Assembly: GCF_000832015.1 (NCBI RefSeq)
Contig: NZ_JXCJ01000001.1
Location: forward strand, 1,411,993 to 1,475,992
Origin: Gilvimarinus agarilyticus
GTDB taxonomy: Bacteria > Pseudomonadota > Gammaproteobacteria > Pseudomonadales > Cellvibrionaceae
Direction: 5' to 3'
Length of the DNA stretch: 64,000 bases
Shown: positions 9,638 through 17,934 of the stretch, piece by piece
How positions within the stretch are numbered: position 1 is the stretch's first letter
Layout: each line of letters begins with the position of its first letter
Made by a program: the position numbers and the translations under genes
Notes under the pieces: generated by a model
What the model was told of the DNA's origin: nothing
What the model saw: only the letters and a program-made list of their open reading frames with translations
Database searches by the model: none

Positions 9638-10748
9638 CCGGGCTGAAAGTAAGCCTCTGAGTCCGCAGGCGCGTTATCAAGAGGACTTAAAACGGCCGGG
9701 CTTTGTCGCCGATGCGACTCAGGCCGATGCTGTGGCCCGGTTGCAGCGCTTGTATGAGCGGCTGCAAGAGCCGGAAACAAAGCCCGGTCTGTGGCAGCGC
9801 CTGATGGGACGCGAGCAGAAAGAGCCGGTCGTCGGGTTGTATTTTTGGGGCGGGGTTGGTCGCGGCAAAACTTACTTAATGGACAACTTTTACGAGAGTT
9901 TGCCCTTTGAGCGAAAAATGCGGGTGCACTTTCATCGCTTTATGCGCCGTGTGCACGGTGATTTAAAGCAGCTTGCCGGGCGTAAAAACCCGCTGGAGCA
10001 GGTGGCGGCAGGGATCGCCGCCGAAGCCCGGGTTATATGTTTTGACGAGTTTTTTGTCAGCGATATTACTGATGCCATGATCTTGGCCGGGCTGCTGCGC
10101 GAGTTGTTTGCGCGGGGCGTGACTTTGGTGACCACCTCCAACATCGAGCCTGCGGGGTTGTATCGCGATGGCTTACAGCGCGAGCGCTTTTTGCCGGCAA
10201 TCGGTTTGCTGCAAAAATACACTGAGGTCGTGAATGTAGATGGTGGTGTTGATTACCGGCTGCGGGCGCTAAGTCAGGCCGAGTTGTATTACTCGCCGTT
10301 GGGGGCGGATGCCGAAGCGGCGCTTAGAGCAGCCTTTGAGCGCTTGTTGCCGCCGGGGGCACAGGTGCGCGAGAGCACGACCATCGAGGTCGAGCAGCGC
10401 CGCATTAGCGTGCGCAAACAGGCTGATGATGTTGTCTGGTTTGATTTTGCGGCGCTGTGTGACGGGCCGCGCTCGCAAAACGACTACATTGAGTTGGCGC
10501 GTGAGTTTCACGCGGTATTGGTGAGCGATATACCGGTGCTCGGTGGCGATAAAGACGATCAGGCGCGACGCTTTATTAACCTGGTAGATGAATTCTACGA
10601 TCGGGGGGTGAAGTTGATAGTGTCGGCGGCGGCACCACTGACCGATTTGTACGCTGGTGGGCGGTTGGGGTTTGAGTTTGGTCGCACCGAGAGCCGGTTG
10701 CTGGAGATGCAGAGTCACGAGTATCTGGCGCGGGAGCATCAGCCCTAA
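9630..10748 (+). CDS. zapE: Cell division protein ZapE, AFG1-like ATPase
   Basis: 372-residue P-loop ATPase. Walker A is GGVGRGKT (about residues 73-80) and Walker B is the ICFDEFFV stretch (about 136-143); sensor residues follow in LVTTSNIEP. Family members associate with FtsZ during division under stress or low oxygen. Length fits. It sits directly upstream of the rplM-rpsI promoter, as in Pseudomonas. Confidence 0.92.
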   Translation: MNDRAESKPLSPQARYQEDLKRPGFVADATQADAVARLQRLYERLQEPETKPGLWQRLMGREQKEPVVGLYFWGGVGRGKTYLMDNFYESLPFERKMRVHFHRFMRRVHGDLKQLAGRKNPLEQVAAGIAAEARVICFDEFFVSDITDAMILAGLLRELFARGVTLVTTSNIEPAGLYRDGLQRERFLPAIGLLQKYTEVVNVDGGVDYRLRALSQAELYYSPLGADAEAALRAAFERLLPPGAQVRESTTIEVEQRRISVRKQADDVVWFDFAALCDGPRSQNDYIELAREFHAVLVSDIPVLGGDKDDQARRFINLVDEFYDRGVKLIVSAAAPLTDLYAGGRLGFEFGRTESRLLEMQSHEYLAREHQP

Positions 10749-10824
10749 TGAATGTTGCGCTGGCGCGAGTTTCGTTGCGGGTTTGAGTGGTCTGCGAAAG
10801 CCTGCAAAAAACTTCAAAAAAGGC

Positions 10825-10853
10825 TTGAATTGGTGCGGCGCGTTATGTAGTAT
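10825..10853 (+). promoter_or_regulatory. Predicted sigma-70 promoter of rplM-rpsI
   Basis: TTGAAT at 10825-10830 and TAGTAT at 10848-10853 are separated by exactly 17 bp and lie about 45 bp before the rplM start codon. A short leader with GGCAGG as ribosome-binding site follows. Confidence 0.6.
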
Positions 10854-10898
10854 TCGCGCTCTTTTTGTGGGAAGCACCACCTAGTAGGCAGGTATAAC

Positions 10899-11327
10899 AT
10901 GAAGACATATAGTGCTAAAGCAGAATCAGTCGTTCGCGATTGGTTCGTGATTGATGCAGAAGGTAAGACTCTGGGCCGCATGGCTGCGGAGATCGCTACT
11001 CGTCTGCGCGGTAAGCACAAACCTGAGTACACTCCCCATGTTGACACCGGCGACTACATCGTAGTCATCAACGCGGAGAAAGTTCGCGTTACCGGCAAAA
11101 AAGCGACTGATAAGATGTATTACCATCACACCGGCTTTGTCGGTGGCATCAAGTCAATCAGCTTTGAGAAGTTGATCGATAAAGCTCCGGAGCGCGTGAT
11201 TCAGCGTGCTGTTAAAGGCATGTTGCCCCGTGGCCCACTCGGTCGGACTATGTTCAACAAGTTGAAAGTGTACGCAGGTAGTGAGCATCCGCACACTGCT
11301 CAGCAGCCGCAAGAACTTAACCTCTAA
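10899..11327 (+). CDS. rplM: 50S ribosomal protein L13
   Basis: 142-residue large-subunit ribosomal protein, full length. Recognised from the conserved [29 protein letters not shown] and [10 protein letters not shown] segments. L13 binds 23S rRNA early in assembly and in other bacteria represses its own mRNA. It is paired with rpsI 14 bp downstream, a nearly universal arrangement. Confidence 0.98.
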   Translation: MKTYSAKAESVVRDWFVIDAEGKTLGRMAAEIATRLRGKHKPEYTPHVDTGDYIVVINAEKVRVTGKKATDKMYYHHTGFVGGIKSISFEKLIDKAPERVIQRAVKGMLPRGPLGRTMFNKLKVYAGSEHPHTAQQPQELNL

Positions 11328-11341
11328 ACGGAAAGCTGATT

Positions 11342-11734
11342 ATGGCAGTTACTCAATATTACGGTACCGGCCGTCGTAAGACCTCGACCGCTCGAGTGTT
11401 CATTACTCCCGGCACCGGTAAAGTTACGATTAATGATCGTTCGCTAGACGAGTATTTCGGTCGCGAAGTGGCACGCATGGTCGTGCGCCAGCCTCTGGAG
11501 CGCGTCGAGCTGACGGAAAAATTTGATGTTAAGGCCACCGTTGCTGGTGGTGGTAGTTTCGGCCAAGCCGGTGCTATCCGCCACGGTCTTACTCGTGCCC
11601 TGATGGAGTACGACGAGACCTTGCGTCAATCGCTGCGTGGAGCAGGTTACGTTACCCGTGACTCGCGTGCGGTTGAGCGTAAGAAAGTTGGTCTGCGTAA
11701 AGCACGTAAGAAGCCGCAATTTTCCAAGCGTTAA
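11342..11734 (+). CDS. rpsI: 30S ribosomal protein S9
   Basis: 130-residue small-subunit protein. It opens with [16 protein letters not shown] and ends with the basic tail KKPQFSKR that reaches the P-site tRNA; both are diagnostic. A GGAAAGCTG site precedes the ATG. It is the last gene of the rplM operon and is followed by a strong terminator. Confidence 0.98.
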   Translation: MAVTQYYGTGRRKTSTARVFITPGTGKVTINDRSLDEYFGREVARMVVRQPLERVELTEKFDVKATVAGGGSFGQAGAIRHGLTRALMEYDETLRQSLRGAGYVTRDSRAVERKKVGLRKARKKPQFSKR

Positions 11735-11783
11735 TTCGGCTGTGCCTGGCCTGTCGGTTTACCGGCGGCAGCTGGCTTTTAAA

Positions 11784-11813
11784 AGCGCTCAGGGTTACCC
11801 CTGGGCGCTTTTT
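11784..11813 (+). terminator. Intrinsic terminator of rplM-rpsI
   Basis: An 11-bp stem (AGCGCTCAGGG pairing with CCTGGGCGCT plus C, one G-U pair) with a four-base loop TTAC is followed by TTTTTC. It lies about 50 bp after the rpsI stop. Confidence 0.88.
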
Positions 11814-12040
11814 CGTTTGTGGGGTGTTGTTTTGCTACCCGCTCGCCGCCTCGGCCAGTGGTTTTCCGGCTTAGCCGGTGCCGCTGCAGCCCTTACGCCA
11901 CGTGGCCTCGCGTGGTTATTCTTGTAACAGGCGCACAATTTCTTTAAGATTGGCCAATTTTTACAAGACAATAACACGATTCTAAATCGTTGAAATTCAG
12001 TGATTTACTGGCCGTTGATGCTGTTAGGGGAGAAGTCGTC
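11814..12040. other. Intergenic region upstream of the bc1 genes
   Basis: Between the rpsI terminator and the Rieske gene. It must hold the bc1 promoter, but no -35/-10 pair stood out. An AT-rich stretch at about 11935-11990 is the likeliest place. Confidence 0.4.
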
Positions 12041-12634
12041 ATGACCAATGACGTTGTCAATAAAACGCGCCGTCGCGTACTCACCGCCGCTACCACAGTG
12101 GTGGGAGCGGTAGGTGCGGTAGGTGCTGCGGTGCCATTTGTGGGTTCCTGGAACCCAAGTGCCAAAGCCAAAGCGGCTGGTGCACCGGTAAAAGTAAATG
12201 TCAGTAAGATTGAGCCGGGCGCGATGATTACTGCCGAGTGGCGTGGTCAGCCGGTTTATATCGTGCGTCGTACCGAGCAAGCCTTGAGTACTCTGGAGGG
12301 TAACGACGAATTCCTACGTGACCCAGCCTCTGAGAACCCGCAACAACCTACCTACGCGCAGAACCCTACCCGATCTATTAAGCCTGATTACCTGATTTTG
12401 GTCGGCCTGTGTACGCATTTGGGGTGCGCGCCCTTGTTTCGCCCCGAGGTAAACTCGGTAGATCTCGATGGCGGCACTTGGCAGGGCGGGTTCTTTTGTC
12501 CCTGTCACGGTTCTAAATTCGATCTCGCTGGGCGTGTTTTTAAAGGTGTTCCAGCACCAATTAACCTTCTGGTGCCACCGCATAAGTACGATAGCGATGC
12601 TGTGGTGACCATCGGTGTGGATCAGGAGGCATAA
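12041..12634 (+). CDS. petA: Ubiquinol-cytochrome c reductase iron-sulfur (Rieske) subunit
   Basis: 197-residue subunit of respiratory complex III that carries electrons from ubiquinol to cytochrome c1. The 2Fe-2S ligands are in CTHLGC (about residues 124-129) and CPCHGS (about 153-158). The N-terminus has a Tat-type signal anchor, TRRRVLTAATTVV, leading into the single membrane helix. The ATG at 12041 behind AGGGGAG is preferred over 11990, since it places the twin-arginine motif near the N-terminus. One base separates it from the cytochrome b-c1 gene. Confidence 0.96.
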   Translation: MTNDVVNKTRRRVLTAATTVVGAVGAVGAAVPFVGSWNPSAKAKAAGAPVKVNVSKIEPGAMITAEWRGQPVYIVRRTEQALSTLEGNDEFLRDPASENPQQPTYAQNPTRSIKPDYLILVGLCTHLGCAPLFRPEVNSVDLDGGTWQGGFFCPCHGSKFDLAGRVFKGVPAPINLLVPPHKYDSDAVVTIGVDQEA

Positions 12635-12635
12635 C

Positions 12636-14666
12636 ATGAATTGGATGAAAGGTTTGTGGAACTGGGTCGATGCGCGTTTGCCGGTACAGCGCGCCTGGGA
12701 TACCCACATGGGCAAGTACTACGCGCCCAAGAACTTTAATTTTTGGTATTTCTTTGGTGTTTTGTCGCTGCTGGTGCTGGTTAATCAGCTATTAACCGGT
12801 ATTTGGCTGACCATGAATTACAGCCCCACTCCAGACGGTGCGTTTGCCTCCGTGGAGTACATTATGCGCGATGTCGACTATGGTTGGCTGCTGCGCTATA
12901 TGCACTCGACCGGCGCCTCGGCGTTTTTTGTGGTGGTGTATCTGCACATGTTCCGCGGTTTGATGTACGGCTCGTATAAGGCCCCGCGTGAGTTGGTGTG
13001 GATCTTTGGTATGACGATCTACCTGGCTTTGATGGCGGAAGCCTTTATGGGTTACGTACTGCCTTGGGGGCAGATGTCTTACTGGGGCGCGCAGGTAATT
13101 GTGTCCTTGTTTGGCGCGATCCCTGTGGTGGGCGATGGCCTGGTTGAGTGGATCCGCGGTGACTACCTGATCTCGGGTATTACACTGAACCGCTTCTTTG
13201 CGTTACACGTGGTTGCCTTGCCCATTGTGTTGCTCGCCCTGGTGGTGCTGCATTTGTTGGCACTGCACGAAGTGGGCTCTAACAACCCTGACGGCATTGA
13301 GATTAAAAAGAATAAAGATGAGAACGGAGTGCCTAAAGATGGCGTGCCTTTCCATCCGTTTTACACCGTGCACGACTTGGTGGGCATTGCGGTCTTCTTG
13401 TTTGTGTTTTGTTTTGTGTTGTTCTTTATGCCAGAAATGGGCGGCTTCTTTTTGGAGTACGCCAACTTCGAAGAGGCGAATAACCTCAAAACGCCAGAGC
13501 ATATTGCGCCTGTCTGGTACTTCACGCCGTTTTACGCCATTTTGCGAGCGGTACCCGATAAGTTCTTAGGTTTGGTAGCCATGGGCGCGGCGATTGCGGT
13601 GCTGTTTGTGCTGCCTTGGCTGGATCGCAGCCCGGTTAAATCCATGCGTTACAAAGGCCACATTAGCCGTATTGCGTTAATTGTGTTCGCCGCCGCGTTT
13701 GTGATTTTGGGCTACTTAGGGGTTAAGGCTCCTACCCCAGGGCGTACAATTCTGGCGCAGATTTGTACTGTGTTGTACTTCCTGTACTTCTTTGCCATGC
13801 CGTTTTGGACGAGTCGGGAAAAAACCTTCCCTGTGCCTGAGCGTGTTACCAGCAAAGGTTTGCCAGCTTACTTGGTCATATCAGGATTTATCCTGTTTGC
13901 CATCCTGGTGGTGTTGCCCATTAAGGCCGTGGGTGCCGAGAGCCACTTTGCCTGTGGCTCTATTCCCTGTGACGAGATCGAAACTGACCTGTCAGATAAA
14001 GCCTCGTTGCAAAGCGGTGCTAAATACTTTGTAAACTACTGCATGGGTTGTCACTCGGCTAAATTCTCACGCTTTGAGCGCGTTGCTGATGACCTGGATA
14101 TTCCCCACGATTTAATGCTGGAGAATATGATTTTTGCCGATAAGCGGATCGGTGAGCTGATGGAAATCAGCATGAAGCCCGATTTAGCAAAAAAGTGGTT
14201 TGGCGCTTCGCCTCCGGATTTAACACTGGTGGCTCGCTCGCGTTCACCCGAGTGGTTGTACACGTACCTGCGTAACTTCTATAAAGACGATGCCCGCCCA
14301 CTGGGCGTGAACAATCGGGTATTCGCCAACGTGGGTATGCCCCACGTGATGCTGGAGCTGCAAGGCCTGCATGAGTGTGGCGCGGGTCCTAAGCTTGATC
14401 ACCACGGGCACGCCGAGCGCGATAATCTGGGCAACCCGGTAATGAACGAGCACTGTGGCGCACTGGTTGAAGGCGACATTAAGGGCAGCATGACGGACGA
14501 AGAGTTTGATAAGGCGATTTACGACTTAGTTAACTTTTTAGAGTATGTTGCCGAGCCCTCTCGCATGGATAGTGAGCGCATTGGTATTTATGTGCTGCTG
14601 TTCTTGTGTGTATTCTTTATCTTTGCCTACCTGTTAAACCGTGAGTACTGGAAAGGTATTCACTAA
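12636..14666 (+). CDS. Fused cytochrome b / cytochrome c1 precursor
   Basis: 676-residue polyprotein in one uninterrupted frame. Residues 1 to about 415 are a complete cytochrome b: haem-ligand His residues lie in LLRYMHSTGAS and FFALHVVALP and later VVLHLLALHE, with the GYVLPWGQMS Qo-site segment. A hydrophobic stretch then ends AVGA, which looks like a signal-peptidase site (cleavage after residue 434). Residues 435-676 are a cytochrome c1: haem motif CMGCH (469-473), the GMPHVM methionine-ligand region and a C-terminal membrane anchor near residue 650. Pseudomonas has two separate genes; a b-c1 fusion cleaved after translation is known as fbcH in Bradyrhizobium. Cleavage here is inferred. 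GGAGG precedes the ATG at 12636. Confidence 0.93.
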   Translation: MNWMKGLWNWVDARLPVQRAWDTHMGKYYAPKNFNFWYFFGVLSLLVLVNQLLTGIWLTMNYSPTPDGAFASVEYIMRDVDYGWLLRYMHSTGASAFFVVVYLHMFRGLMYGSYKAPRELVWIFGMTIYLALMAEAFMGYVLPWGQMSYWGAQVIVSLFGAIPVVGDGLVEWIRGDYLISGITLNRFFALHVVALPIVLLALVVLHLLALHEVGSNNPDGIEIKKNKDENGVPKDGVPFHPFYTVHDLVGIAVFLFVFCFVLFFMPEMGGFFLEYANFEEANNLKTPEHIAPVWYFTPFYAILRAVPDKFLGLVAMGAAIAVLFVLPWLDRSPVKSMRYKGHISRIALIVFAAAFVILGYLGVKAPTPGRTILAQICTVLYFLYFFAMPFWTSREKTFPVPERVTSKGLPAYLVISGFILFAILVVLPIKAVGAESHFACGSIPCDEIETDLSDKASLQSGAKYFVNYCMGCHSAKFSRFERVADDLDIPHDLMLENMIFADKRIGELMEISMKPDLAKKWFGASPPDLTLVARSRSPEWLYTYLRNFYKDDARPLGVNNRVFANVGMPHVMLELQGLHECGAGPKLDHHGHAERDNLGNPVMNEHCGALVEGDIKGSMTDEEFDKAIYDLVNFLEYVAEPSRMDSERIGIYVLLFLCVFFIFAYLLNREYWKGIH

Positions 14667-14677
14667 GTTTTTTTAAA

Positions 14678-14700
14678 GCGGGCGATATTGTGTCGCCCGC
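14678..14700. other. Perfect hairpin after the bc1 genes
   Basis: GCGGGCGA (14678-14685) pairs with TCGCCCGC (14693-14700) around a seven-base loop, 11 bases after the stop codon. A run of seven T lies before the stem rather than after it, so it does not look like a standard intrinsic terminator; it may protect the mRNA 3' end. Confidence 0.45.
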
Positions 14701-14731
14701 GTCCTATGTTTATAACTATTGAGGTGCCCTA

Positions 14732-15367
14732 ATGGGTGTTGTGACCAAGCGCTCATCCATGACTTTTTTCTCTGACGCCAGTGACCACTATAGTCACCGG
14801 GTGCGTATTGTGTTGGCTGAAAAAGGTGTTTCTGTTGACTTAGTGGATGTCGATGTCGATAACAAACCGCAGGAATTGGCGGACTTAAACCCCTACAACT
14901 CACTGCCTACGCTAGTGGATCGCGACTTGTCGTTGTATGAGTCGAAAGTAATGATGGAGTATCTGGATGAGCGATTTCCGCATCCACCGTTATTACCGGT
15001 CTATCCCGTCGCGCGTGCTCAAAGCCGTCTATGGATGTACCGCCTGGAGCGCGATTGGGCGCCGCTGGTAGATTTGATTCGCAGTAGCGATGACAAAACC
15101 ATCATCGAAAACGCCCGCAAAGAGTTAAAAGATAGTTTGCTGACTATCGCGCCGATATTTGCTGAAATGCCGTTCTTTATGAGCGAAGAGTTCACTATTG
15201 TCGATTGCTGCTTAGGCCCCATTTTGTGGCGCCTCAAGTCTTTGGGTATCGAGTTTCCTAACACCCGTCAAAGTCAGCCGCTGAAGCAGTATATGGAGCG
15301 GTTGTTTTCCCGCGAGTCATTCCAGGAAAGCCTGACCGAGTCTGAGCGGGAAATGAACCCCGCTTAA
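14732..15367 (+). CDS. sspA: Stringent starvation protein A
   Basis: 211-residue glutathione-S-transferase-fold protein that binds RNA polymerase and alters transcription in starvation and stationary phase. The N-terminal thioredoxin-like domain lacks the catalytic residues of real GSTs, as usual for Ssp[14 protein letters not shown] and the surface-exposed [10 protein letters not shown] loop are diagnostic. Order bc1 genes then sspA-sspB matches Pseudomonas. Confidence 0.95.
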   Translation: MGVVTKRSSMTFFSDASDHYSHRVRIVLAEKGVSVDLVDVDVDNKPQELADLNPYNSLPTLVDRDLSLYESKVMMEYLDERFPHPPLLPVYPVARAQSRLWMYRLERDWAPLVDLIRSSDDKTIIENARKELKDSLLTIAPIFAEMPFFMSEEFTIVDCCLGPILWRLKSLGIEFPNTRQSQPLKQYMERLFSRESFQESLTESEREMNPA

Positions 15368-15372
15368 TTCGC

Positions 15373-15402
15373 AGCGGATACGGCTAGCCGGCCGTATCTG
15401 CT
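15373..15402. other. Stem-loop between sspA and sspB
   Basis: AGCGGATACGGC pairs with GCCGTATCTGCT (12 bp, one G-U) around a six-base loop, just after the sspA stop. There is no U-tract, so partial attenuation or mRNA stabilisation is more likely than full termination. Confidence 0.45.
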
Positions 15403-15458
15403 CGCCCTGGCTACATCAGCAGCTAGGGCGCTCATGCTTTGCGCCGAGGAGAGAAGCC

Positions 15459-15863
15459 ATGACAATGACCTCTAGTCGACCTTATATGATTCGCGCTCTG
15501 TACGAGTGGATCGTGGATAACAACTGCACGCCCTATTTGTTGGTTAACGCCCACGCCACTGGCGTTGAAGTGCCGCAAGAGCACATTAACAAAGACGGAC
15601 AAATTATACTGAATATTGCTCCTGCTTCGGTGGCCGAGCTTAATATGTTGGATGACAGCGTATCCTTTAGCGCCCGGTTTGGCGGTGTGCCACGGGATTT
15701 ATTCATCCCTTGTTACGCCGTGCTGGGTATTTACGCTCGCGAGAACGGTCAGGGCATGGTGTTTGAAGCCGAGGCCGAGCCCCCAGAGCCGCCCAAGCCG
15801 CCAGCGCCTTCTGGCAGCGATGATAGTGATGCCAAACGACCCAGCCTGCGAGTGGTGAAATAA
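15459..15863 (+). CDS. sspB: ClpXP protease specificity-enhancing factor SspB
   Basis: 134-residue adaptor that delivers ssrA-tagged proteins to ClpXP. The substrate-binding fold is recognisable from YLLVNAHATGVEVPQE and ILNIAPASVAEL. A flexible Pro/Glu-rich linker (about residues 105-122) leads to a C-terminal motif ending SLRVVK, the ClpX-docking tail. Two in-frame ATGs lie two codons apart; GAGGAGAG precedes the first. Confidence 0.94.
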   Translation: MTMTSSRPYMIRALYEWIVDNNCTPYLLVNAHATGVEVPQEHINKDGQIILNIAPASVAELNMLDDSVSFSARFGGVPRDLFIPCYAVLGIYARENGQGMVFEAEAEPPEPPKPPAPSGSDDSDAKRPSLRVVK

Positions 15864-16004
15864 ACCACTCGTTCGCTATATTCGGTTGCGCATTTAGTAA
15901 CCGGATGTATATAGCTAATACTTCTTTGCGGCATTTGCCAGCGCCTTGTTATCTTTGACCTACAGATCCACTGAATAATAAAAACTCAGACGTAGGAGAA
16001 GTAT

Positions 16005-16622
16005 ATGGCGATGTTGCAACACACCTTAGGCATCTTCACCAACCCCGACCGCGAATGGCAACGCATCCGCAACGAAGAGCACAGCTTTTTTAAGGTCTAC
16101 TGGACCCATGTGCCGCTATTAGCACTTATCCCCGTTGTATGCGCCTACTTTGGTGTTACTTACCAAGGCTGGAGCATAGGCAGCGGCGGGATGGTTAAAC
16201 TGACCTCCGAGAGCGCCCTTATCCTCTGCGCTTTTGCCTATCTGGCTGAACTTGCGGCGGTTTACGTGCTGGGCGAATACATTAATTGGATGAGCCAGAG
16301 TTTTGGTGTTGATGACGAAGCCAGTAAACGCCATTACGAGGGAACGGCACTGGCAGTCTATTCGGCGACCCCCATGATGCTTGCCGGTATTGTACTTTTG
16401 TACCCTGAGTTATGGTTGGTGGCTGGGGTGTTTATCGCTGCGGCTTGCTATTCAACCTACCTTATTTACGAAGGGATACCGATTTTGATGAACATTCCCA
16501 AAGAGCGCGGCTTTATTTATGCCAGCTCGGTGATAACCGTAGGGCTCGTGCTGGCGGTGGTGGTGATGGTGGCTACGGTCATCGTCTGGAGCTCTGGTAT
16601 GGGGCCAATTTACGTAAGCTAA
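16005..16622 (+). CDS. Yip1-family membrane protein
   Basis: 205-residue integral membrane protein with about five hydrophobic helices (about residues 40-58, 68-90, 118-137, 140-158, 172-197). The opening IFTNPDREWQRIRNE and the central YINWMSQSFG are typical of bacterial Yip1-domain proteins (older name DUF1282). Function unknown. TAGGAG precedes the ATG. It stands alone between sspB and the pst operon, with its own terminator. Confidence 0.75.
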   Translation: MAMLQHTLGIFTNPDREWQRIRNEEHSFFKVYWTHVPLLALIPVVCAYFGVTYQGWSIGSGGMVKLTSESALILCAFAYLAELAAVYVLGEYINWMSQSFGVDDEASKRHYEGTALAVYSATPMMLAGIVLLYPELWLVAGVFIAAACYSTYLIYEGIPILMNIPKERGFIYASSVITVGLVLAVVVMVATVIVWSSGMGPIYVS

Positions 16623-16637
16623 ACACTCAATTTGAGC

Positions 16638-16664
16638 AAAAAAGCGGCTACGGCCGCTTTTTTT
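16638..16664. terminator. Intrinsic terminator after the Yip1 gene
   Basis: AAAAAAGCGGC pairs with GCCGCTTTTTT around a TACG tetraloop, and the run of T continues on the plus strand. It insulates the Yip1 gene from the phosphate operon. Confidence 0.88.
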
Positions 16665-16714
16665 GTGCCCGTCAGCTCGTCGATAAGTAAGCCACGCTTA
16701 AATATTTCTATTTG

Positions 16715-16732
16715 GTGACAGTTTTCTTACAG
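16715..16732 (-). promoter_or_regulatory. Second, inverted Pho-box-like site
   Basis: Read on the minus strand the site is CTGTAAG-AAAA-CTGTCAC, two 7-bp half-sites with a 4-bp AT spacer, close to the PhoB consensus. It lies one base from the forward Pho box in opposite orientation. No minus-strand gene starts nearby, so it may add PhoB binding at pstS rather than drive another gene. Confidence 0.55.
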
Positions 16733-16733
16733 T

Positions 16734-16751
16734 CTGTCACATAACTGTCAT
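16734..16751 (+). promoter_or_regulatory. Pho box (PhoB binding site) of the pst operon
   Basis: CTGTCAC-ATAA-CTGTCAT is an almost perfect PhoB consensus of two direct 7-bp repeats with a 4-bp spacer. TAGAGT at 16762-16767 begins 10 bp after the box, the standard place for the -10 element of a PhoB-activated promoter. The pstS start codon is 50 bp further on. Confidence 0.9.
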
Positions 16752-16816
16752 ACAGCCTCGATAGAGTGCGCCCCATATCAACATTTTCATGAATGTCATC
16801 AATCGAGGAGCGCTCC

Positions 16817-17785
16817 ATGAAAGCCAACACTCTATTTCGCGGTTTAGCCTTGGCCGGGGCACTGTTTAGTGCCGCAACGCAGGCCGACGTCGACCCCAAG
16901 CTGCCTAACTATGAAGCTGCCTCCGGCGTTTCAGGCAATGTGAATAGCATTGGTTCTGACACCCTGAACAATCTAATGACCTTATGGGCGGAAGAGTACG
17001 CCAAATACTACCCGAACGTGAATATTCAGATTCAGGGGGCGGGCTCGTCCACCGCGCCGCCAGCGCTTACCGAAGGCACAGCCAACTTTGGTCCTATGAG
17101 CCGCGAAATGAAAGCCTCCGAGATTCAGTCTTTTGAGGCTCACTTTGGTTACAAGCCCACGGCTGTGCCCGTCGCCATTGATGTGGTTGCGGTGTACGTC
17201 AACAAAGATAACCCGATTGAAGGGCTGACCATGGCGCAGGTGGATGCTATTTTCTCGGCCACCCGCAGCTGTGGCTACGGCAAAGACATTACCCGCTGGG
17301 GTGACGTAGGCCTTGAGGGTGCGTGGGCGAACCGTGACTTCACGATGTACAGCCGTAACGCTGTATCCGGTACTTATGGTTACTTTAAAGACGTAGGTCT
17401 CTGTGGTGGTGATTTTAAAGCCAGCATCAATGAGCAACCGGGTTCGGCATCGGTCGTGCAAGGCGTTAGTGAGTCTATTAACGGCATTGGCTACTCCGGT
17501 ATCGGCTATGTCACCTCAAGCGTACGGGCATTACCCCTGGCTCCTGAAGAAGGTCAGCCCTTTGCTCCGGCCGATGCCGAGCACGCGGCGGATGGCACCT
17601 ACCCGATGGCGCGCTTTCTTTACGTTTACATCAACAAGCACCCCAATCGTCCGTTGAATCCACTGCAAGCCGAGTTCTTAAAAATGGTGTTGTCCAAGCA
17701 GGGCCAGGAAGTGGTTGTACGCGATGGCTACATCCCACTACCTGCAACGGTTTCCGAGCGTGTTAGCGCTGAGTTAGGGTTGTAA
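16817..17785 (+). CDS. pstS: Phosphate ABC transporter, periplasmic phosphate-binding protein
   Basis: 322-residue exported binding protein. A signal peptide (about residues 1-23, ending TQA) is followed by the family's phosphate-contact segments: [20 protein letters not shown] and the [10 protein letters not shown] segment. The ATG at 16817 has GAGGAG before it and gives the signal peptide at the N-terminus; the frame opens a few codons earlier. It is the first gene under the Pho box, so it should be strongly induced by phosphate starvation. Confidence 0.93.
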   Translation: MKANTLFRGLALAGALFSAATQADVDPKLPNYEAASGVSGNVNSIGSDTLNNLMTLWAEEYAKYYPNVNIQIQGAGSSTAPPALTEGTANFGPMSREMKASEIQSFEAHFGYKPTAVPVAIDVVAVYVNKDNPIEGLTMAQVDAIFSATRSCGYGKDITRWGDVGLEGAWANRDFTMYSRNAVSGTYGYFKDVGLCGGDFKASINEQPGSASVVQGVSESINGIGYSGIGYVTSSVRALPLAPEEGQPFAPADAEHAADGTYPMARFLYVYINKHPNRPLNPLQAEFLKMVLSKQGQEVVVRDGYIPLPATVSERVSAELGL

Positions 17786-17800
17786 TAGCGGCTCAATTCA

Positions 17801-17832
17801 GACCCGCCGTGGAGTGTTGCGAGCAGCGGGTC
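17801..17832 (+). other. Stem-loop between pstS and pstC
   Basis: GACCCGC (17801-17807) pairs with GCGGGTC (17826-17832) around an 18-base loop, just after the pstS stop in a 149 bp gap. In many transport operons a hairpin here keeps the binding-protein mRNA more abundant than the permease mRNA; that role is inferred. Confidence 0.45.
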
Positions 17833-17934
17833 AATCTTCGTAAATAGTCTTTAAAATGTGTGGGCTCCGATTGCTTTTAAGTGCGCTTGTTAGCACCGGC
17901 CTGCCCGCACATAACACCATCAGGATTACGCATT

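Noticed and set aside
11637..11927. 96-residue frame over the end of rpsI and its terminator
   Set aside because: It overlaps rpsI in another frame and runs through the terminator; no start site.
14678..14700. Intrinsic terminator after the bc1 genes
   Set aside because: The hairpin is perfect, but the T-run is on the wrong side of the stem, so it is listed only as a hairpin.
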